A DNA stretch of 64,000 bases from Bacteriovoracaceae bacterium (lineage in GTDB: Bacteria > Bdellovibrionota > Bacteriovoracia > Bacteriovoracales > Bacteriovoracaceae), in assembly GCA_024711325.1 (NCBI GenBank), contig JANJTC010000001.1, positions 62,001 to 126,000 on the forward strand, given 5' to 3'. The notes below the pieces were generated by a model. That model had not been told where the DNA came from, ran no database searches, and worked only from the letters and a program-made list of their open reading frames with translations. Positions within the stretch are counted from its first letter, which is position 1. Each line of letters begins with the position of its first letter. Shown here piece after piece: positions 15,385-23,158 of this stretch. The translations under genes were made by a program, and so were the position numbers.

Positions 15385-15819
15385 TCAAGGAAGTTGATGG
15401 GTTATGACGGAATAGATCTCTCTTTGCTCTTCTATGCTAAGTGGTTTTTGATCTTCAGCACCAATTCTTCGGAAGTTACTTTCATGGATAATTTGGTCAA
15501 GGAGACGAACCTTTTTAGTTAGGCTTTTACCAATTTCTAGAAACCAAAAAGGCAGGTGCCTTTGGAGCTCAGATTTAGGGATTTGAATCACTCGGCTTGG
15601 TTCCAGAGTCACGATATGACTGGCACGTGGTTTCCCATCAAAAAAGGAAAGCTCACCGATAAACTCCCCGGGCCCAATTCGGGCAATGACCTTGACCTGA
15701 GTTCCGGTGATGGTGCAAATAAGGAGTTTTCCTGAATCCAGAAAAAATAAGTCAGATGAAGGATCGCCTTCCCGACAAACGACTTCATGGGCCTTATAAT
15801 CCTGATGATAACCTTGCAT
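15385..15819 (-). CDS. Cyclic-nucleotide-binding-domain protein, no DNA-binding domain
   Basis: 144 residues made of a single CRP-like beta-barrel: VVCREGDPSSDLFFLDSGKL (about 13-32), then GPGEFIGELSFFDGKPRASH (about 49-68), the phosphate-binding cassette with E and R in place. A helix follows (about 95-125), but there is no helix-turn-helix and no enzyme domain. It may bind cAMP, cGMP or a cyclic dinucleotide, or only share the fold, and act through a partner. It has an AGGAGA ribosome binding site and lies 7 nt after the SGNH-type gene, so the two are co-transcribed. Confidence 0.82.
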   Translation of the reverse strand: MQGYHQDYKAHEVVCREGDPSSDLFFLDSGKLLICTITGTQVKVIARIGPGEFIGELSFFDGKPRASHIVTLEPSRVIQIPKSELQRHLPFWFLEIGKSLTKKVRLLDQIIHESNFRRIGAEDQKPLSIEEQREIYSVITHQLP

Positions 15820-15826
15820 GATTCTC

Positions 15827-16945
15827 CTAAAGCTTAAGGATTCTTTTAATGACTAAACCCAGCTGCTGCATTCCTATGTCGTAGTACAGATTCTGAGGAT
15901 GAATTTCATCAAAGAAGGTCACATTGTTGCTGTATTCTTTCTCTAGAAGCAGAGAAAAATCAAATAACAAAACCTGATGTTCTTTTGCCACTTTCCGAAT
16001 AATGGAGTTGTGAACTGCTGTCGCTCTCCATGCCCCACAATCGTAGGCACTGCTTTCAAGCAGGCTGTTTTTGGCCTCATCTAGTTTTCCCAGTCTTTTG
16101 GAGATTTGACCGTGAATAAAGAGCAGTTCAGCGTTACCCGAGTACTGGGTTATCAGCTTGGAAGATTTAGTATAGGCCGACTTAGGATTGTTCTCGCGCA
16201 GGAGGTCCCGTAAAGTCAGGATCTCGGCTTCAATTTCAGTCGTTGTCGTAAATTCACAAACTTTCTTAGGCGGAATATCCAGATTAATCGGTGTCGTTGT
16301 GAGAATCAGGAGAGTGTTCCTATCACGGGCCATTGAAACCATCTGGATGAGCTGCTGTTCGTATAAAAGGATTTCCGTTTCCAGGCGTTGCAAGTAACTC
16401 TTCTCAGTCATCTCTTCTTCAATCGGCGAGGGAGGCAAGACTACCCGGGAAATGGGTTCATAAACAATTCTTGAAAGCCACGGATAAAGAATGAGAAAAG
16501 TTTCTATCCGGTCATCGTTGTAACGTTTGAAGTTTTCAGTGATCTTGGTGATTTCAGAGGGGTTAAATTTTAATTCTGAAAATTCCTCACTTCCCCCCTG
16601 ATAGATAAGAATTTGCGGCCATTGGGAAAGAGATTTAAGTTCATGCAGAGTGCGGTGCAGACCGATTCCTGCCCGGGCCATGCTCTGAATCTTGATAGGC
16701 CTGTCCAAATTAATAGAAATGGTCTTGGCGAGTTCTGCCTTGAATTTTGCAAAATACAGACCCATTCGGTCGCCGGTAATCAGAATAGGAGCTTCAAGCA
16801 GGGTAGTGGGGGCCTCTTTCTGAAAAGTATAGGGATAAGGAACAATTTGCTCAGGATTTTTTTTATAGCGATGAAATACGAGAATTCCGCCAGTTACAAT
16901 AACGACCAGGAAAATCAACATCAGGAGAGAGAGAACTTTTTTCAA
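15827..16945 (-). CDS. Membrane-anchored SGNH-hydrolase-like protein
   Basis: 372 residues. An N-terminal membrane anchor (about 4-25) is followed by an SGNH/GDSL-like fold: ILITGDRMG (about 54-62) replaces the usual GDS, GGSEE (about 116-120) may be the block III position, and FDEIHPQ (about 349-355) is the D-x-x-H catalytic end. A helical insert around 245-300 looks like TPR repeats. The serine of GDS is changed to Arg, so catalysis is uncertain. The start is TTG, chosen for the AGGG ribosome binding site and the anchor. Esterase or acetyltransferase-partner activity on envelope sugars is possible but unproved. Confidence 0.6.
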   Translation of the reverse strand: MKKVLSLLMLIFLVVIVTGGILVFHRYKKNPEQIVPYPYTFQKEAPTTLLEAPILITGDRMGLYFAKFKAELAKTISINLDRPIKIQSMARAGIGLHRTLHELKSLSQWPQILIYQGGSEEFSELKFNPSEITKITENFKRYNDDRIETFLILYPWLSRIVYEPISRVVLPPSPIEEEMTEKSYLQRLETEILLYEQQLIQMVSMARDRNTLLILTTTPINLDIPPKKVCEFTTTTEIEAEILTLRDLLRENNPKSAYTKSSKLITQYSGNAELLFIHGQISKRLGKLDEAKNSLLESSAYDCGAWRATAVHNSIIRKVAKEHQVLLFDFSLLLEKEYSNNVTFFDEIHPQNLYYDIGMQQLGLVIKRILKL

Positions 16946-17019
16946 AGTCAGGACCCTTTTACAACTTATTCTACTATCAAAAGTTTAACTTACGTCTCAA
17001 TTTTGGTAAACACTCCTGC

Positions 17020-18228
17020 ATGAAAGTACCTATAAAGATCCCTGAGGTTCTGGCACCGGCCGGAAGCCTGGACAAATTAAAAGTGGCCGTCCTCTATGGG
17101 GCCAATGCTGTCTACGTAGGCGGACAGAAATTTGGTCTCAGGACAGCGGCCGAGAATTTTACTCAGGATGAGTTACGGGAGGGAATGAGCTTTGCTCATG
17201 AGCGTAGTGCAAAAGTCTACGTGGTTTTAAATTCTTTTTTACACGATAAGGACCTGGCGGAACTTCCAGACTTCGTTCGATTTTTGGATGAGATTGGCAC
17301 TGACGCCGTCATCGTTTCTGATTTGGGCGTCGTTCAAGCGGTCAGGGAGCATTCCAGTATTCAAATTCATATTTCAACTCAGGCCTCGGCCTTAAATATT
17401 CAATCGGCCCTGCTTTGGAAAAAAGCGGGAGCAAGCCGAATTGTTCTGGGTAGAGAAGTTTCAGTCAAAGAGGCCGGCAAAATAAGACGGGAAGCGGATA
17501 TTGAGATTGAAATGTTTATTCATGGTTCAATGTGCATGGCCTATTCAGGTCATTGTGTAATCTCTAATTTTACGCAAGGCCGGGATTCCAACCGGGGTGG
17601 TTGCGCTCATTCATGTCGTTTCGAATATTCTCTGGAAGGTCTGGATACTCAGGAAAAGAAGAAAGCTTACTTCATGAGTTCTAAAGACCTCGAGGGACTG
17701 CGGATACTGCCGGCCTTTATTGAAGAAGGTATTGATTCCCTGAAAATTGAAGGACGGATGAAGTCTCATCTTTATGCCGGAACCATGTCAAAAGTATATT
17801 CTGAAGCCTTAAAATTCTACGCGGGCCATGGACATTTTCTTTCTGATGACCTTCTCAAATGGGAAGAGGAATTAGGAAAAGTATCTCATAGGGCCTATAC
17901 CCAGGCGAGTCTGGTTGAAAAGGCCGGAGCGGAATCCATTTTCAATGAAAGAGAAAATTCCTCTGAGGATGAATGGCAGATGGTGGGGCCAGTGATCGAT
18001 GCTTCTCCCAAGGCAGGGATCGTCATTGAAGTCAGAAATGCTTTTAATCAAGGTGATGAATTAGAAATCCTTCCTTTCTCTGGAGACGTCATTAAAGTCT
18101 TTGCTCATGAAATCATGGACCTGACTATGAAGGCGGTCGTGAGAACCAGACCATCTACCTTAGTGAGAATTCCTTATGTTGAAGGTGTTCAAAGTATGTA
18201 CCTGGTTCGGCAGAGGTCAAAAGTATGA
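17020..18228 (+). CDS. U32-family protein, tRNA/rRNA hydroxylation type
   Basis: 402 residues of the U32 'peptidase' family, whose known members (TrhP, RlhA) hydroxylate RNA rather than proteins. LAPAGSLDKLKVAVLYGANA (about 11-30) is the family opening, and four cysteines in MCMAYSGHC and GGCAHSCRFEY (about 172-206) are the likely iron-sulfur ligands. The C-terminal domain has the usual beta-barrel. No ribosome binding site precedes the ATG. It overlaps the next gene, a second U32-like protein, by 4 nt. Prephenate-dependent ho5U formation in tRNA by a TrhP1/TrhP2-like pair, as in Bacillus, is the best guess. Confidence 0.8.
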   Translation: MKVPIKIPEVLAPAGSLDKLKVAVLYGANAVYVGGQKFGLRTAAENFTQDELREGMSFAHERSAKVYVVLNSFLHDKDLAELPDFVRFLDEIGTDAVIVSDLGVVQAVREHSSIQIHISTQASALNIQSALLWKKAGASRIVLGREVSVKEAGKIRREADIEIEMFIHGSMCMAYSGHCVISNFTQGRDSNRGGCAHSCRFEYSLEGLDTQEKKKAYFMSSKDLEGLRILPAFIEEGIDSLKIEGRMKSHLYAGTMSKVYSEALKFYAGHGHFLSDDLLKWEEELGKVSHRAYTQASLVEKAGAESIFNERENSSEDEWQMVGPVIDASPKAGIVIEVRNAFNQGDELEILPFSGDVIKVFAHEIMDLTMKAVVRTRPSTLVRIPYVEGVQSMYLVRQRSKV

Positions 18229-19385
18229 AACTTACCACCTATGCTCAAAATCTATATGACCTGAATGTTTTAAAAGATCAGGGATACAATGAAGTGATTC
18301 TGGAAGCCAAATCACTTTCACGTTTTGGGAAATTGTCTCGTGAAGATTTTATTTTACTTTCAAATCGTTCTAAAGAACTAGGACTCAGAGTCTTGATGGA
18401 ATGGGATATTCTCATGACTGAGGATGTGTTCGGTTCCAAAATTAAAGAGGTTCAAGAGCTGTTGCCCTATGCTGATGCTCTTCGGGTTCAGGATACGGGT
18501 GCTCTGAATTGGGGGATCACTTATTCGGGCAAGCCTTTGCAGTTTATAGCGGAAAATGGAAATCATAATCTCAAGGCCCTGCAAGGTTGGGTGGATTTGG
18601 CCAATGGCAAAATGGAGAGGATTATCCTTTCAATAGAGCTTTCAAAAAATACGATCGAGGAATACGCCAAAAAATTAACCGTACCTTGTGAGCTTTTAGG
18701 TCTGGGAAGAATTCTTCTTTTTTATACTCCACGTCCACTGCTTTCGGCATTGATGCCAGAAAAAATTGCTCAAAATCAAGAGTTGGCAGCGACGGGTGAA
18801 AGTGAAGAGTCTCCCCATAAAGGTTTTCCGATTGTTGAAAACCAACATGGAACTTTTATGTTCCATATCAAAGAGTTTTGTCTGGTGGAGTTTGCCAGAG
18901 ATCTGGAAAAATCCGGATTAGCATTCTTTCGGATTGATCAAAGATGGGAAAAGCCTTCACGCTTGGTGGAAATCTCCCAGCTGACAAAGGAATTCCAGAG
19001 CGAAGCCTTCGAGAAATTAAAACACGATTATTCTCAGGATTTGATGCGGGGTTTTTACCTCGTCAACAAAACGGATATCCTCTTTCCTAAACTCAAGAAC
19101 TCTCGTCTGCAGAAGAGAGAAGGTCATTACGTAGGCGAAGTATTGGAATCTGAAAAAGGTTCTCATCTGGCGATCATGGTGAAAAATCCCAAAGGGCTAA
19201 AGGTCACGGATATTCTAAAAATTCTTCATCCTAAAGGTGAAGTATTTGAAACTAAAATTTACTCTTTGAAAAACGTAGCACTTGAAGACGTAAATGAAGT
19301 GCCGGCGGGAGAGTTGGCCATCATTCAATTTGTTGGTGGAGTTTGGGTTAAATCACAGGTTTTTTATCATCATGAAATATCTTAA
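18225..19385 (+). CDS. Diverged U32-like partner protein without iron-sulfur cysteines
   Basis: 386 residues resembling U32 proteins: an early TIM-barrel-like half (YNEVILEAKSL, ADALRVQDTGAL) and the family phrase GRILLFYTPRPLL (about 165-177). The four-cysteine cluster of its neighbour is absent; the few cysteines present are scattered. The start overlaps the upstream U32 gene (ATGA). It may be the non-catalytic or substrate-recognition half of a heterodimer, as with paired U32 proteins elsewhere. It is too diverged for a firm call. Confidence 0.65.
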   Translation: MKLTTYAQNLYDLNVLKDQGYNEVILEAKSLSRFGKLSREDFILLSNRSKELGLRVLMEWDILMTEDVFGSKIKEVQELLPYADALRVQDTGALNWGITYSGKPLQFIAENGNHNLKALQGWVDLANGKMERIILSIELSKNTIEEYAKKLTVPCELLGLGRILLFYTPRPLLSALMPEKIAQNQELAATGESEESPHKGFPIVENQHGTFMFHIKEFCLVEFARDLEKSGLAFFRIDQRWEKPSRLVEISQLTKEFQSEAFEKLKHDYSQDLMRGFYLVNKTDILFPKLKNSRLQKREGHYVGEVLESEKGSHLAIMVKNPKGLKVTDILKILHPKGEVFETKIYSLKNVALEDVNEVPAGELAIIQFVGGVWVKSQVFYHHEIS

Positions 19386-19632
19386 AATATTCTTTTTTGG
19401 TTTTTTTAACAAACTGACGGCATTAGTGCTTAGTATTGGGATTTTTAAGACTCTTGCTTATTTTGGCCTCTTTGAGAGTCTTAAAGGGGAGTTTTATTTT
19501 ATCCCGGCCATGATTCTTACTTTAGGCATGATTCTTTTGTTTTCGAAATACTTAACTGAAATGACAATAAAAAATTTATTGATATTACTAGGACTTTTCG
19601 TCATAGGAACGACTGCACTGATGTTGACTTAG
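19372..19632 (+). CDS. Small membrane protein, 86 aa
   Basis: MKYLKIFFFGFF begins a protein with three hydrophobic stretches (about 3-25, 40-60, 66-84), so an inner-membrane protein. The ATG at 19372 is preferred over an in-frame start at 19294 because it opens with a membrane segment and overlaps the upstream gene by only 14 nt. No family recognised. Its 3' end overlaps the convergent methyltransferase gene by 4 nt. Confidence 0.6.
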   Translation: MKYLKIFFFGFFNKLTALVLSIGIFKTLAYFGLFESLKGEFYFIPAMILTLGMILLFSKYLTEMTIKNLLILLGLFVIGTTALMLT

Positions 19633-20741
19633 AGTCTCTCCCAAATCCAGAAGGTAACGGCCAGACCTCCATTCCTGAAGCTTCTTTTTGAAACTTGTTT
19701 ATAACCTTTAGGATGCAAAAAAAGATCATCCATGTCTTTTGGCAGAAGCCAGCCAAATCTTAGGGGCCGATCGACTTCAATAAACTTTTTCCAGGCCTCT
19801 TTCAGAAATGTGCCCCTCTTACCTTCGATCTTTAATCGCTCTCCGTAAGGAGGATTACAAATCATAATCATCTCTCCCGGAATTTTGATTGGAGTCAGAG
19901 TTGAATCTTGACTTTGAAAAGTAATAGGCAAACCTGAAATTCCTTTTTTTATTTTCAAAAGAAGTTCTTCATTTATATCAAAACCCACGGCATGGTTTAG
20001 TAGACCTTGAGCTTCAACAGTCTTGGTCATTTTTAAAGTTTTACCTTTGAAAAAAGGCGCCGTTTCAAAAGCAAAAGTTCTCAAATGGAGGGGGGTATAA
20101 AATGTCAGTGCTTCCGTTAAAAAAGTCCCTGACCCACACATCGGATCGACTAAGGTGACTTCTTGGTTTTGATGGGAAGTTAATTCATAAACCAGTGCCG
20201 CTGCAATATTCTCACGTAGTGGAGCTTCGCCTTTTACGCTTTGAAGATTTCTTTTGTAAAGAGGATCGCCTGAGAGATCGAGACTTAAAGTCAGAAGATC
20301 ATCATTCAGACGGACGTAAAAAGTTTGTGGGGGATAATTCTTCTTTTCCCAGTCCTTGGAAAGAGGTTGTTTAATCAGTACTTGCTCCAAGGCCTTCTTG
20401 ATCGTTTCTTCGATTCTTCCTGTATGATTTAAACGACTTTTGGTACAACTGATTTCCCACAGGGGAACAGGATGGGAGAGAAACTTGGTCCAGTTAAAAT
20501 GCAAAATTTTTTGATACAGCTTAGGAAAGTCCCTGACTTTAAATTCACTTATTCTTAAAAGGATCCTGGTAGGAATTTTGAGCTTTAAATGAGCTTCGGC
20601 CATCCAGTCTAAGCTGGCATCAACTTCAATCCCACCCTTTGTGACTCGGGCATTTGTCGGTGGGCATTTCTCCATCAATTCCTGATGGGCCAGGTCCTCT
20701 AGACCTGGAAGTATGATAAGAAAATAAGGGTGTAGCTCCAT
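19629..20741 (-). CDS. rlmL: THUMP-domain rRNA methyltransferase, RlmL-like
   Basis: 370 residues. The N-terminal part (about 5-60, PGLEDLAHQEL) and THUMP region (to about 155) bind RNA; the class I SAM domain follows with VDPMCGSGTFLTEA (about 198-211) and the catalytic NPPYGERL (about 294-301). It matches the RlmL half that makes m2G2445 in 23S rRNA; the RlmK half of the E. coli fusion is absent. No Shine-Dalgarno sequence precedes the ATG. It is divergent from the CBM9-like gene. A tRNA guanine target, as in the related TrmN/Trm14 proteins, cannot be excluded. Confidence 0.8.
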   Translation of the reverse strand: MELHPYFLIILPGLEDLAHQELMEKCPPTNARVTKGGIEVDASLDWMAEAHLKLKIPTRILLRISEFKVRDFPKLYQKILHFNWTKFLSHPVPLWEISCTKSRLNHTGRIEETIKKALEQVLIKQPLSKDWEKKNYPPQTFYVRLNDDLLTLSLDLSGDPLYKRNLQSVKGEAPLRENIAAALVYELTSHQNQEVTLVDPMCGSGTFLTEALTFYTPLHLRTFAFETAPFFKGKTLKMTKTVEAQGLLNHAVGFDINEELLLKIKKGISGLPITFQSQDSTLTPIKIPGEMIMICNPPYGERLKIEGKRGTFLKEAWKKFIEVDRPLRFGWLLPKDMDDLFLHPKGYKQVSKRSFRNGGLAVTFWIWERL

Positions 20742-20765
20742 TTGTTAGCAGTATGCCTCAAAGTA

Positions 20766-21347
20766 ATGGGCAAGTCAGTGGAAATTAGTTATCCTTTCTC
20801 TATGCAGGCCTATCTTAAAAAACATGGAACTGGACACGCTGGACACTCGCTAAAAGTGGAGTGGGATATTCGAGAACTCGATGTCATGATCCAGTTTTCC
20901 GTTAATAAAAGAAGCAGTCGAGCTTGGTATACGGATCCGGTTTTTGATCATGATTGGTCTAAAAATTGGGGTTTATGGAATAAAGATGTAGTGGAAGCTT
21001 TCCTCCAGTTAAGAAAGACTGCGGATGATTTTAAGGCCCCTTATTTAGAACTGCAAATCTCTCCCTTGAATCAGCCTTTTGCTCTCATTATTCAAGAACC
21101 ACGAAAGATTTTTCAAGCTCCTAAGGTTTTGGATTTTATTCACGAAGTTAATGTTGATGGTAAACTATGGACGGCCACAATGAAGTTCCAGCTTCCTTCA
21201 GAGCTGCAAGGATCATTAATCTATGGCGGTTTTTTTGCCTGTCTCGATCAGGAGCCTCGTGAGTTTTACGCTCTGGAACCTAATCCTGAACAAAATCCTG
21301 ACTTTCACCGACCTGAACTTTTTTTACCACTAAATATGCATGAGTGA
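20766..21347 (+). CDS. CBM9-like protein without signal peptide
   Basis: 193 residues from ATG 20766; a TTG at 20742 in the same frame would add eight residues. The body looks like family 9 carbohydrate-binding modules: W-x-TDPVFDHD then NKDVVEAFLQLR, YLELQISPLN, GGFFACLD and the closing FHRPELFLPL. Such modules occur alone in many bacteria, usually uncharacterised. There is no export signal, so any sugar bound is cytoplasmic. It overlaps the RsmI-like gene by 8 nt. Confidence 0.6.
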   Translation: MGKSVEISYPFSMQAYLKKHGTGHAGHSLKVEWDIRELDVMIQFSVNKRSSRAWYTDPVFDHDWSKNWGLWNKDVVEAFLQLRKTADDFKAPYLELQISPLNQPFALIIQEPRKIFQAPKVLDFIHEVNVDGKLWTATMKFQLPSELQGSLIYGGFFACLDQEPREFYALEPNPEQNPDFHRPELFLPLNMHE

Positions 21348-22032
21348 ATTAATTCTCATTCCCACTCCCATTGCTGATGATCTTCCCTTGGAACCGATGG
21401 CCCATTCCATGCTTTTAACTGATGCTTTAAAGGAAGAAGTTATACTCCTGGTTGAAGAGCACAAGGTGGGCCGTCAGCGTTGGCTTAAATGGGGACTTCC
21501 TCGAGAGGCGATCGATAAATTCCAGCTCTACAATGAACACACTCAAGGAAAGCTTGCGCCTGAGATCATCAAGTTTCTGCAGTCAGGGAAAAAAGTCTAC
21601 TTATTAAGTGATTGTGGATTACCGGCCTTTTGTGATCCTGGACAAAATTTAGTCGATCTTTGTCATAAGCTGGGGATTAGAGTCAGATCATCTCCCTTTC
21701 CCAACTCAATCGCTTTGGCGGTGGCCCTTTCAGGTTTTTCTCATTCAAGATTTTCTTTTTGCGGATTTGTACCAGTTAAAGAACCGGAGCGAGATCAATG
21801 GATACGTTTGGAACTTAAAAGATCTGAAACCCTGGTATGGATGGAAACCCCTTATCGATTGAAAAAACTTTTAGAGGATCTGATGCGGACGGGTACGAAG
21901 CGTGAGATATTTCTTGGTATGGACTTAGGCTCGGAAAATGAGAAGCTTCTCCGAGGATCTGTGTCTTATCTCAGTAGGCAGTTGGCCGATGGTGAGAAGC
22001 GCGAGTTTGTACTGGTCATCGGTCCTTTGTAA
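21340..22032 (+). CDS. RsmI-like SAM-dependent methyltransferase, diverged
   Basis: 230 residues of the tetrapyrrole-methylase fold. LILIPTPIAD near the N-terminus and SDCGLPAFCDPG (about 89-100) correspond to RsmI's ATPIGNL and SDAGTPLISDPG, followed by PNSIALAVALSGF (about 121-133) matching the second conserved block. RsmI itself makes the 2'-O-methyl of C1402 in 16S rRNA. The changed first motif and shorter length suggest a paralogue of unknown target. It is the second gene of a two-gene unit with the CBM9-like gene. Confidence 0.7.
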   Translation: MSELILIPTPIADDLPLEPMAHSMLLTDALKEEVILLVEEHKVGRQRWLKWGLPREAIDKFQLYNEHTQGKLAPEIIKFLQSGKKVYLLSDCGLPAFCDPGQNLVDLCHKLGIRVRSSPFPNSIALAVALSGFSHSRFSFCGFVPVKEPERDQWIRLELKRSETLVWMETPYRLKKLLEDLMRTGTKREIFLGMDLGSENEKLLRGSVSYLSRQLADGEKREFVLVIGPL

Positions 22033-22141
22033 GAAAGTCTAACTTAAGTCTGAAATTATCAATTATTCAAGCTAGTTACGGCCTTTACAGGAGATAGAAA
22101 AGCTCATGACTTTTAGTCCTTGATTTGGTAATTGAGAATCT

Positions 22142-23158
22142 ATGAAATCACCAAAAAAACTCCCTTTTTCTGATGAGTTAGCAGAAAGGAAGGGGGATCA
22201 TATTGAACTTGCTAAAAGAGCGAGAACTCTTTCTAGTGAAATTGATTTACGTTTTAATTACGAACCACTTTTCTTTTCTCATCCCAGTACAACCGATTCC
22301 TGGAAAACCTCATTTCTAGGTTTTGAGTTTGATTATCCTGTATGGATTTCAAGTATGACTGGTGGAACTGATCATGCAAAAAAGATTAATGAGAATCTGG
22401 CCCGTTTATGTGGGGAGTTCAAATTAGGTATGGGCCTTGGTTCTTGTCGATCCCTTTTAACGGACAGTTCTCGCTTAAATGAATTTGCTGTCAAAAAGTT
22501 TATGAAAGATAGTCCACTCTTTGCCAATATTGGTATCGCTCAAGTCGAAGAGTTGGTGATTAACCACAGTGAGTCTTTAATTCATGAGATGGTTAAGATG
22601 GTTGAGGCCGACGGGCTCATTATTCATATAAATCCTCTGCAAGAGTGGTTTCAGCCGGAGGGAGACCGTTATAAACTTCCGCCCCTTGAGACCCTGAAGC
22701 GTTTTTTAGAAAAATCAACTTATCCCGTTGTGATAAAAGAAGTCGGTCAAGGCATGGGACCTAGAAGCTTGCGGGCCCTTCTTGAGTTACCAATTGCTGC
22801 CATTGAGCTTGCGGCATTTGGCGGTACAAACTTCACCCTTCTTGAGAATATGCGTGGTGTGAAGGATGAAACGAGAGAAGCCTTTATTCATGTCGGCCAT
22901 ACCGCCTCTGAGATGGTGGAGATTTTAAATGCTCTTCCCACTCGTAATAAAGAAATTATTATTTCCGGCGGGATCAAATCAGTCCTTGATGGCTTTGAAC
23001 TAAAAACAAAACTTAAAACTAATTCTGTGATTGGCATGGCATCAGGGTTTCTGGCCCCTGCCCTCAAGGATTATGAAACTCTTCGAAACTATTTCCTGGG
23101 CCAGAGAGAAGCGCTTTTAACGGCGAAATCTCTACTCGAGCTGAGGGAGGAAACATGA
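22142..23158 (+). CDS. fni: Type 2 isopentenyl-diphosphate delta-isomerase
   Basis: FMN- and NADPH-dependent isomerase interconverting IPP and DMAPP. It shows SSMTGG (about 75-80), the substrate motif IHINPLQEWFQPEGD (about 157-171), VIKEVGQGMG (about 198-207) and FGGTNF (about 224-229). Length 338 is normal. It opens a six-gene operon: the next gene starts 4 nt before its stop. The nearest purine stretch before the ATG (TTGAGAATCT) is a weak ribosome binding site; a better one (AGGAGA at about 22088-22093) sits about 45 nt upstream before a five-codon frame. Confidence 0.94.
   Translation: MKSPKKLPFSDELAERKGDHIELAKRARTLSSEIDLRFNYEPLFFSHPSTTDSWKTSFLGFEFDYPVWISSMTGGTDHAKKINENLARLCGEFKLGMGLGSCRSLLTDSSRLNEFAVKKFMKDSPLFANIGIAQVEELVINHSESLIHEMVKMVEADGLIIHINPLQEWFQPEGDRYKLPPLETLKRFLEKSTYPVVIKEVGQGMGPRSLRALLELPIAAIELAAFGGTNFTLLENMRGVKDETREAFIHVGHTASEMVEILNALPTRNKEIIISGGIKSVLDGFELKTKLKTNSVIGMASGFLAPALKDYETLRNYFLGQREALLTAKSLLELREET

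Noticed and set aside
15155-15397. 80-aa plus-strand frame
   Set aside because: It runs antisense over the small lipoprotein, which has the better ribosome binding site and a lipobox.
22105-22122. Five-codon frame MTFSP after AGGAGA before fni
   Set aside because: Spacing from the ribosome binding site is long and the frame is too short to judge; noted only in the fni entry.
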